Source: Rhabditoides inermis (Eukaryota; Nematoda; Chromadorea; Rhabditida; Rhabditidae). From it: a DNA stretch of 64,000 nucleotides. The position numbers and the translations under genes are program-made. Shown here piece by piece: positions 55,878 to 64,000 of this stretch. Position 1 is the stretch's first letter. Every line of letters begins with the position of its first letter. Where the stretch lies: assembly GCA_963966185.1 (NCBI GenBank), contig CAWZYM010000348.1, forward strand, positions 493,501-557,500, written 5' to 3'. A model generated the notes under the pieces. That model had not been told where the DNA came from. It saw only the letters and a list, made by a program, of their open reading frames with translations, and searched no databases.

Positions 55878-57113
55878 ACCTATTGTCGACATAGTATCCT
55901 TGCGGCGTCTTCACTGGCTCTCCCCTCGGGCGCGCCGGCTTCGCGTAGCCGTTCTCATCCATAGTCGTGTATTCCGAGAACGCGTGAGGGAAACCCTTGC
56001 CGCAGATACGAGAGTGAGGGTCCGCGCTGTCCTTTCTGCAAATATTGCTCTCTACTTCTTTCAAATCCAACTTCATCTCTCCGTATGCTCTATACACACG
56101 AGTACCGTATTTCCAAGTACACTATACCGTATTTCCAAGTACACTATACCGTACAGCACTCACCGTATATCCGTACATCCATGTACCGTATACCCGTACA
56201 TTCATGTACCGTATACTCGTTTTCTTTTTCTTTTCTCTTTCCATATCCTTTTATCTCCGCTCTCTCTCTCTCTCTCTCTCCCTCTCTCTTACCTGCAGAA
56301 GTAGTCTGCGTGTGCGTGGAAGACGCCGTCCTTGTCGTAGTAGGAGCATGGCTTGTGCACCATCAGAGTCAGCACCAGCTCCCTCAGCACCGGGTCCTCC
56401 TCTTCCGATGGGATGTCAGCGCGCACGTACTTGGACACCTTGTCGGCCGTGTCCATCTTGTCCTACAAATACATGTGAGGTGCATAGTACTGTATTCCCT
56501 TGCACTGGTGGTCATCTCACCTCGAGAGTAACCAGTAGATGAATGTGGGGCATGCCCCTCTGCTGGAACTCCACACTCCACGCGAACGCGCGCACCCGTC
56601 CGAACGCGTCCTCCTTCAGCACCTTCTCCAGGAGGGCGCACATCTTTGCGTAGAACACCTGCATGCACATCACTCATCCCGCATTCAGTCCCCATCTACT
56701 CACCCGGTTCACGAGATCCGGGCTGTCCACCCACTTCTGACCGGGGAACAACACTCTCTGGATCTCCTCCCAGAAGGGGTTGCCTGATAGTCAAATATGA
56801 GTTCGTCCTTTTCACAGAACTTCATAACAATCATAATTCATCTCTCACTTTGGTCGTTCGTCTCGCTATTTATCACTCGATTTTCATCTGTTTTCGCCTC
56901 ACTTTTCCAAATTCAAGTATATTCGGAATTGTTTTGTTTTGTTTTCACACATGTCATTGATATGGTAATCACGTACCAGTAAGGGTAACAAAGAAGTCGG
57001 GCGCTCCCATCTCCTGCATCACCACCATCGCCTTCTCAATCATCATGTGCATATGGCGAGGCGAGCCCTTCACTGCCGCACTCGCAATCAGCTGCAATGT
57101 GCATATTAGAGTG

Positions 57114-57146
<33 letters not shown>

Positions 57147-57964
57147 GGAGAAAGAGAGAAAGGGGAGAGAGAGAGAGAGAGAGGAAGGAGAGAGAGAGTA
57201 AGGAGAGAGAGGAAGAAAAGAGAGAGAGAGAGAGAAAGGAAGGAGAGAGAGAGAAAGGAAGGAGAGAGAGACTCACGATGGCCCCCAAGTCGACGTTCCT
57301 CTTGCGCGCAGCCTGGTGCTGTCGGAGGAAGAAGCTGCTCTGTCGGATGGCGCATCTGTCCAGCCACGACCGACTCTTCTCCGCCTCGTCGATCCTCTCG
57401 CGCAACTTAAACACACGATTTTAGATTCATACAAATGTCTGATACAAGTGTAAATGCAGAATCGAATATCGAACCATAGTTTCCCCGATCTCCGCAAAAA
57501 AATTGAATCAGGGACTATATCCTCGTTTTCATTGTTTTGTGTGTCTATTATGCACTCACCTCCTGGATGGAACACGTCCTCTTTTCCACGCTGTGAAAAC
57601 GAGTGAAGTTGTGTCTGTAACGACAGCATCAACATTGCATCACACTGACAATCACTCACTGCGCACGAATGACGCGGAGTGCCTGGTCCTCCACATAGAG
57701 TTGTCCGAGTCGCTGCAGCGAGAATACCCTGTGGTACTGCTCCTTCACCACCTTCTTCGTATGCCGCAACAAAAACGCGCACTGCTCCCTGCGCGACATC
57801 TTACACGTTCGCACTATAAACAACAGTATGCTATGTGAATCAAAATAACATCATCTACCATTGGAAGTGGCAGGACGCTCCTTGTACTGGAAACCAGAGG
57901 GTGTCGATGCGCGACTGGACACCTGAACGGAAGTTCTCCCTCCCTCCCTCCCTCCCTCTCTCTT

Positions 57965-57995
<31 letters not shown>

Positions 57996-58823
57996 TTCTG
58001 TTTGTCTGTCTCTTCTTACATTTTCCTCCTCAGCAGTCTCCTCTCCCTCGTCTCCAGACGCATCGAAGAAGTTACGGTCGAAACAGAGTAGAGATGTGGA
58101 ACGAACCTCACGGGTCGATCGAACCGTCGCCTCACCGGGCTCGTTCAAATTCCATGTGGCTACGACATGTGTGTATCAGACAGCGATACGTTTCACCCAC
58201 CATAGTCCTCGTCGTCACTGTCGAGCATCGGGTCGTCGTCGCTATCCAACTGCTGCTCCTCTCCTTCTCCGCCTGCCAGGTCCACGTCTGTAATCAATCA
58301 TAGAACGCCACAGACAAGCATAGTAAGACTTATAAAGTCATCTGAGATGAACATATATTAAATAGGAACATCTAATTAGAGAGAGAGAGAGAGAAGAAAA
58401 AAGAGGGATGTACTCACCCAGAACCACCTCCGTGTCGACGAAAGTGGGCACCTCGATCTCCTCACCCTCTCCATCGTTCACATCTGTATCATTATGTCAT
58501 AAGTATCGAGTCTCTTTCAGTTTCTCCGTGAATTTGATCTCGAGTGAGGGAAGTGTGTTCTCACCTCCCTGGTCGTCTCCCTCCCAGTTCTCGTACTCTC
58601 TCTCTGCTTCTTCCATATCCTCCACTGGCTCATCCCACACGTGACTACGACAGCCGCGCGGACCCATCGACTTATCCTCTGAGCCATGCGAAATAACATG
58701 CGCAAAAATAGAGAGAGAGGGAGAGAACAGAGACGATGATAAACTGAGAGAGTTGTAAATATTTGTCATATCTACTGCAAGTGCAACAGTCAAGTCTCTC
58801 ACTCTCCCATATCTGTTTTCACC

Positions 58824-58870
<47 letters not shown>

Positions 58871-58907
58871 GAGAGAGAGAGAGAGAAAGAGAGAAAGAGA
58901 GAGAGAG

Positions 58908-58942
<35 letters not shown>

Positions 58943-59295
58943 AGCTGACCCGGCGACACTCCGAGTCGCTTGTCCCTGAGAGGAGCGTACTGGGGCATCA
59001 CTCCCGCACTCTGCCTGTCGTGTCCCACTTCTGCCATCAGATGGATGAGTGGGTAGCACAGCGGATCCACCATCGCACTATAACAATGAATTTAAACAAG
59101 ATATCAACGTTTGTAAGAGAGAAAGTAAACTGAAATGTGCACACCTGTAGTATGGGATTTGCTTTTTCTTCCCAGAGAAAATGTACTCGACCGTGAGCGG
59201 GGCAGTGTCGAGGGGGCGGCCCTGCGAGTCGACTTGGCTCAGAAGAACCGCCTGGTTCTCAGCCACACCACCGTACGCACCCTGAAACACACACT

Positions 59296-59337
<42 letters not shown>

Positions 59338-61968
59338 CCTTGTGTCCCTCTGCGCGCTCCTTAATAGTGGCATAGTCAGTTCGGATGTAGAGGAATCTCT
59401 TCCGGAACGTCTCCCTCGGCTCGAGTGCCGTCTCCCTTCCAGCAGACACATACTGCTGCACAAACGAGTTGTGTTGCATCAGCAGTTGTGTCAGGCGATC
59501 CAGTACCTTCAATGGAACGAGTGTTAAAGAAATTAAATAAAATATTTTGCAAAACGTTTCGAAAAATGCATCTTTTGAAATGTATCGAACTGTATGTCGA
59601 CATAAGTTAATATTGATTAGTGAATATTATCCATCTAGGATGCTGGTATACACTCATATTTACCGGGTTGAGGTTATCTCGCGCGAGTAGATGAGCAGTG
59701 TGGGTGGGATCGAGGATGAACCGATCGATCGCCTCGCTGTAGGTGATCTTCGGGTTGGCTCCTCGAGACCCCCACATCATGCCAAACAGACACGATCCAC
59801 CAATATTCATCGGAAGGACAGAGGACAGCGAGTAGGTGGGCGGACCCTTGGTCTGAAAAGGAAAATAGACAGGACAGACCACATCACGCACCTTTGCGGC
59901 CGGAATACCGCCGGTCACAATCTGCTCCGTTCTGTTTGTGGATGCCATCGCGAGAACGGCGTTGATGCGAGTGGCATTGAACTGGACAATACTGAAACAC
60001 ACACTATCTCGTTCTCTCTCTCTCTCTCTCACTCTCTCTCTCCTTACGGCAATTGCATGATGTCAGCGAGAGGCTTGGGCAGCTCCTTCCAATCGTTGGG
60101 GCGGTAGTTGCCATCGTAGCAGCACCGGATGCAGGCCGGCTCCTTGTCGAAATAAAGCGCATCGCAGAAGGGACAAGCGACGACCAGGTCTCCGATGTCG
60201 AGCAGCACCACTCCCTTCGGATCGGAGAAGAAACCGGCTGAAAGAGAAGAATGCGCAGGAGACAAAACGAATGACTCACGATTGAGTGCCGCTCGCCTCT
60301 TCCACGCTCTCTGCTCCAAGTACGCTTCCCTCTCGTCATCCGTCACTGAACATTCAGATGAACTATATTTCAAATGTTTTCCATTGACTCTCTTTCCTCT
60401 TCTGAGCAGAGTGATACGCAACGCAAAAGAGACGAACGCTCGTGGCTTCATCAGTCTTTGTTAGTTTTTAATGAGATTATTTTTCAGCTAAGTACGATGA
60501 TTTAAAATGGCCAATTGGTTCATGGTCGCTAGTTCGATTATTCTCACAGGCAATTGTTATTGCAAATTACACAGTTACCCGGCAAACCCATTCCAACCCT
60601 TGAAAATCCCTTTTAATGGCTTTCAGCATCTTCTACCACACGCTCGCATCCAGAACTGGCAATGTGTCAATTTTGCAATAAGCATGCACTATCTATCGAA
60701 AGCCGTCCGGATAAGAGAATTTGTATTGTTCCAGCAATGTTCTTCAAGTTTCCACTGTATGATTATGTCTGCTACCAGATCAGCCATAAAGATATCATTA
60801 TATGCTGGAATCGTACTTATTAGCAACAAACAAGTACAGTATTACTGTGTGCACACCTTGTGAACGGCGCGTTGCTGTGTGTTGTTGGTCCATCTGTCGA
60901 CGTCTCGAAGACTCTTCTGGAGTTTCTGTAAGAACAGAGACATTAAATCAGTGCGATATATGCACTTTTTCTCAATTTCAATTGTTGGATTATGCGTACA
61001 ACATATAAAGTTAGCTATCGAGCTGACATTATTTGTTGGAATCGTACTCATTAACAAAAAATAAGTACAGTACTACTGTGAGCACACCTTGTAATCGGCG
61101 CGTTGCTGTGTGTTGTTGATCCAGCTGCTGACGTCTCGAAGATTCCTCTGGAGTTTCTGTAAAAAAAAACAAAGTATAAAAGCACAAATACCAATACACC
61201 TTCAATCAATGCACCTTCTTTTCGCTGGAACGCAGTGTACTCCCTGTCCTTCTGCTGACGCTTCGACACCTTCGTTGGAGTTTCTATAACATGGTAAACA
61301 ATCATTTCAATATAAGTCAGTCGAAGCGAGTATACCTGTTGTACGCCTTGCTGCGGATCTTTCTCTTTCTAACTGCCGCCGCTTCACTGTCTCCTCTGCA
61401 GTTTCTGAAAAAAATTATATACGGAACCGAAGCACAAATACCAATACATCTTTGTGAAAAGTGATATGTGTGTAAAGTGTATTTACCTTTCGAGCGAGCC
61501 ATCTGCTTACGTTCTCGCTCTTTCTTCTTCTTTTCGGAAGGAGTGAGCCTTCTGCAGTACATTCGCTTTATATTGTTTTATTAATTAAAGAACACTGTTC
61601 ATTTTTACCTCTTGTATCGGCTTGAACGCGGAGTGGTGTTGTCACACTGCGCACTCTCATCAGTCTCATCGTCGCCACTGTAGATATGTAGTCACATTAA
61701 AGTAGAGGTCAGACTCAACGTTTGCTGGCAAAAGACCCTCAGAAAGATCTCAGAACGGCCGCGCACCCTCAGAAAGATCCCCAGAAAGATCCTCAGAAAG
61801 ATCTCAGAACGCGCCCCCACCCTCAGAAAGATCCTCAGAAAGTGTCTTTTTGTACCATAAAGCGTCTTTTTGATACATAATCAAGTCTGACCTCGCCTTG
61901 AAATCCTATATATCCGCTTCCGACTATGCTCTACTATCAAAAAGCGAGCCGAGGGACACAAAGTGAGA

Positions 61969-62014
<46 letters not shown>

Positions 62015-63146
62015 AGGGGAGAGAGAGAGGGGGGAGGTGAGAGAGAGAGAGAGAGAGTGAGAGAGAGAGAGGGAGAAAGAGAGAGAGAGATGGAGAGAGA
62101 GAGAGAGAGAGAGAGATCGAAACATGGACACATTGAAGGGATGAAAACGTCATTGCAAATTATGAAAAATTGACTTCATCAAAACACTACGTACTACATT
62201 ATTTTATATTTTTGCTATTTCATGTAGTTACATTCAATCACTGTGTGCAACTCACATGGTCTTCATCTGACTGTTCGCCGCCGCCATCTCTTTCGTGCAA
62301 GCAGTCCTCCCCCTTCCCCTCGTCTCTTCCACGCCACTCGTGTTAGAAGACGTTTTCCTACAGTAATTGCTATTACATGAGTTGATTGTATAGAAACATG
62401 TTACAAAGCAGGAGGAAAGAGATGCGATTTATACTCACTATGGCTACCCACTATCGTCTTATCTTTCTTGCAAGTAATTCCATCCTATTCTGTCCTCATT
62501 GACACATATCAAAATAGAATTGCACTATGTACAAATTGGATTCGATAGACGAATCCTAATATTTTGAAATTGATGTGAAATGAACAAACCGAACGTATAT
62601 ATCTGGGGACGGTGTCCTCTCCACATGCCTCTTTCTCCTCTCGATCACAGGCTGCGCGCGCACCACCGGACGCACTGACGGCCTGGTGAGTGGACAACGT
62701 GAAACCTAATGATAAGAATACACAAACCTGGAATCGTCGAGCTGAACTCGGAGAGTGACTTTGTCGATGAGCAGGTGCACATCCGGAACAGGATTACGAG
62801 GAGGGGAACGGCGACTGAAACTCATGGTAGAAAAGAAAACCGAATGAGAATGTGTATACCTTCCGAGAAGCTCCTTGTCGTAGAAGCTCCAGTCGTGCCT
62901 TTTTGCCATCGCCTCTTTGATGAGATAGCAGATATTGTGGCAGTCCCACACAAACCTGTAAAAATGAATTGAATGAACGATCTACTGTACTGACACGTGA
63001 GCACAAACTCACTCGGACGGGTTCCGTCCGCGCAGGATAGCCAGAAGGGCGCCGAAGCAACGGAACCCGCAGCTCCACGAGTCCTGAAAAGAATAATGAT
63101 TGAGGATATCGCCTCACAAATTCATTTCTCGCTCTCTATTTCTCAT

Positions 63147-63193
<47 letters not shown>

Positions 63194-63801
63194 AGTGACC
63201 GTGAACCTACCCCATCTCCTGATCCCTCCACAGTCTCTCCCAGCTGGCAGTCATACTCCCGCACTACCGTAATGCGAATAGATCCTTCGAACAGATGCCC
63301 GTAAGCGAACACAAGCTGCATGAGCAGCTCGTGTCGTTTGATCATCATCTGACAAGAACATGTTGGGAACAGACCGTAGTGTCGAATGACTCACCCATTG
63401 TGGAACGTCAGCACCTGCATTGTCGACCATCGAATCGTAGAGGAGGAGGTGCGCCACGTCGCTGTCACTCGCCGGAAGGAAACTGAACAGCATGATGGAA
63501 AAATATAAAGCTCGTGGGCATATCGACTCACTGGATAAGGACGAAGTGGCCTCCGATGTGGTGAATCTGCACCACGGGAATCTCAGGTCGAAACTCTTCG
63601 ATAGACAGCTGCGCTCCGAGAGCCTAAACGATATGGTATGGTAAATAGAAGACAGATGTAGTACCCCCGATGTACCTTGATCATGGAGATGAGTTGCGCA
63701 CCCTGTGTGAAGGTGTCAGCAACAGACTGAACATGTAGTGCAGCTTTATCCAGCCAATCATCTCCCAGCTGCTGACCGAACGTAGGCTGCAATGGTCCGA
63801 C

Positions 63802-63862
<61 letters not shown>

Positions 63863-63874
63863 TTCTCTCTCTCT

Positions 63875-63922
<48 letters not shown>

Positions 63923-64000
63923 ACTCTCTTTGAATGCGCACCTACCTCTTCGTTCATGCCGGGAGCATCGCCCACGTGATGCAACTCTGGATTGCGGCCC
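50292..64000 (-). CDS. Helitron polyprotein: C48-like peptidase, basic linker, Rep (HUH), PIF1-type helicase (5' end outside window)
   Basis: About 45-50 short exons on the minus strand, read from 64000 to the stop at 50292-50294. I traced the junctions from 64000 to 60280 base by base and all keep phase, so the peptidase, linker and Rep start belong to one message; the remainder was assembled from conserved blocks. Domain order: peptidase (62728-64000), basic linker (60857-62682), Zn-finger and Helitron N-terminal region (about 58950-60237), Rep with HUH and tyrosine motif (about 55700-57790), SF1B helicase (about 51020-53560), acidic tail (50292-50600, rich in Asp/Glu). It should nick and unwind donor DNA and drive rolling-circle transposition in the nucleus. 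Introns hold CT runs, a SINE and TACCGTATA-type repeats. The start codon and any further N-terminal domain are outside the window. Confidence 0.5.
50700..50900. repeat. TATCGTATAC-type degenerate tandem repeat in an intron
   Basis: Units of 16-18 bp such as AGTATCGTATACATGAGTAC. Similar short motifs fill introns at 54605-54795 (TTACCGTATAC...) and 56095-56220 (GTACCGTATACCCGTACA). Confidence 0.5.
51020..53560 (-). other. PIF1-type SF1B helicase domain
   Basis: Walker A GSGGSGKTTLFTAL at about 53000-53045, Walker B LLLFDEVSMVD at about 52530-52560, GGDFRQILPIVMG spanning the intron near 52350-52440, FAITVNKSQGATIGR at 51190-51235 and FVAMSRVRR at about 51060-51090. All core helicase motifs are present and intact. 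The C-terminal exons end with a 60-residue Asp/Glu tail. Confidence 0.5.
54605..54795. repeat. TACCGTATA-type tandem repeat in an intron
   Basis: Alternating units of about 25-30 bp: AATTACCGTATACC and AAACTACCGTATAC with spacers. Same core as the repeats near 50700 and 56095. Confidence 0.5.
55700..57790 (-). other. Rep endonuclease (HUH) domain
   Basis: Blocks in order: REQCAFLLRHTKK (about 57750), a helix LRERIDEAEKSRSWLDRC (about 57360), MGAPDFFVTLTG (about 56980-57015), QRGMPHIHLLVTLE with the H-x-H metal site (about 56520-56560), and FTPKYLYKYLFK with the catalytic tyrosine pattern (55703-55738), preceded by WIVTFCPYILKWLGSHANVE. These are Rep motifs of Helitrons, which nick single-stranded DNA through tyrosine linkage. 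Confidence 0.5.
56095..56220. repeat. TACCGTATA-type tandem repeat in an intron
   Basis: Units such as AGTACCGTATTTCC and ATGTACCGTATACCCGTAC, about 18-25 bp. Confidence 0.5.
58950..60345 (-). other. Zn-finger and Helitron N-terminal region
   Basis: Exon 60280-60345 (TDDEREAYLEQRAWKRR) is followed by a large exon ending near 60049 with CPFCDALYF and ACIRCC, a C-x2-C pair typical of the Helitron N-terminus. Then come a block around RINAVLAMASTNRTEQI, YSLSSVLPMNIG, a segment with ITYSEAIDRFILDP, and MVDPLCYPLIHLMAEVGHD near 59010-59075. The layout is that of animal and plant Helitron proteins upstream of Rep. Confidence 0.5.
60508..60690 (+). mobile_element. Diverged SINE copy in the polyprotein gene
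   Basis: Resembles 46631-46925: TGGCCAATTGG..., AGTTCGATTATT, CAGGCAATTGTT and GCATCTTCTACCACACGCTC GCATCC in the same order, with a deletion in the tRNA-like head. It lies in the long intron between 60345 and 60857. Confidence 0.5.
61735..61850. repeat. CCTCAGAAAGAT minisatellite in an intron
   Basis: Seven or eight copies of CCTCAGAAAGATC or a close variant, separated by AGAACGGCCGCGCA-like blocks, between 61677 and 62256. Confidence 0.5.
61960..62125. repeat. GA microsatellite
   Basis: GA-rich tract in the linker intron. One example of dozens of GA/CT tracts of 30-200 bp that sit in nearly every long intron and spacer of this window. Confidence 0.5.
62728..64000 (-). other. Ulp1/C48-like cysteine peptidase domain of the polyprotein
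   Basis: Exons 63946-64000, 63676-63786, 63532-63623, 63395-63482, 63211-63348, 63013-63083, 62860-62955 and 62728-62814. The likely catalytic set is His in IGGHFVLIH, Asp in LLLYDSMVDN and Cys in DSWSCGFRCFGALLA. This matches the H...D...C order and local contexts of C48 (Ulp1/SENP) peptidases, where His precedes Trp or Phe and Cys precedes Gly. The usual oxyanion Gln about six residues before the Cys seems replaced (GDGDSWSC), so activity is not certain. After the Cys the domain continues with FYDKELLGR and then a Pro/Arg-rich stretch into the linker. Confidence 0.5.

Larger units (their letters stand above)
60857..62682 (-). other. Basic linker with four tandem 69-nt exons
   Basis: Exons 62590-62682, 62256-62357, 61609-61677, 61487-61551, 61336-61404, 61215-61283, 61088-61156 and 60857-60925. 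The last four are each exactly 69 nt, all in phase 1-1, and encode related 23-residue units opening ETAEETVKRR, ETPTKVSKRQ, ETPEESSRRQ and ETPEESSRRR. The 61487 exon (LTPSEKKKKERERKQ) looks like an older relative. The region is rich in Lys, Arg, Glu and Gln, probably helical or disordered, and may act in nuclear import or DNA contact. Confidence 0.5.

Overview
This window is eukaryotic and almost certainly from a nematode, probably a diplogastrid such as Pristionchus. It holds two cuticle collagen genes with the standard nematode N-terminal block. Its genes are intron-dense, with many introns of about 50-250 bp, T-rich 3' splice sites and GTGAGT-type donors. It also carries nematode-type SWEET and GT92 genes and is saturated with CT/GA microsatellites. 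Gene models below were built by hand from splice sites and phase. In most genes every junction keeps frame; exceptions are named.

Layout. (1) 112-2952, minus: 5' part of a SWEET sugar transporter that runs off the left edge. (2) 6276-7395 and 9526-10601, plus: a tandem pair of 301-residue cuticle collagens with TATA boxes and poly(A) signals. (3) 11323-16935, plus: a 16-exon GT92 (DUF23) glycosyltransferase-like type II membrane protein, with a 1.2-kb CCCT array and a decayed duplicate exon in one intron. (4) 17.0-18.8 kb: a 42-bp minisatellite split by a tRNA-derived SINE. (5) 19254-28006, minus: a 22-exon secreted protein of 792 residues with three domains of exactly 12 cysteines each; its introns host two foldback elements. 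(6) 28.9-42.4 kb: two related non-autonomous Helitrons in opposite orientation, each with TC/CTAG ends between A and T, flanking a methyltransferase-like gene (32166-36981, plus) and smaller repeats. (7) 42.7-44.7 kb: a satellite whose unit resembles Helitron 3' ends, plus another Helitron-like end. (8) 45.1-64.0 kb, minus: the coding part of a large autonomous Helitron-like element. One spliced gene encodes a C48/Ulp1-like cysteine peptidase domain, a basic linker with four tandem 69-nt exons, a Zn-finger/Helitron N-terminal region, an HUH Rep domain and a PIF1-type helicase. A separate RPA-like single-strand DNA-binding gene lies downstream.

How the parts relate: the Rep-helicase supplies rolling-circle transposition activity, the RPA-like protein probably coats single-stranded intermediates, and the peptidase domain may process the polyprotein. 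The short Helitrons at 28.9-31.3 and 39.7-42.4 kb are the kind of element such a machinery could mobilise, although no shared ends with the autonomous element could be shown inside this window. The host genes look unrelated to one another. No rRNA, tRNA gene, CRISPR or prokaryotic feature was seen. [Form note: the original answer gave no confidence values; the uniform 0.5 is a placeholder required by the schema, not an estimate.]
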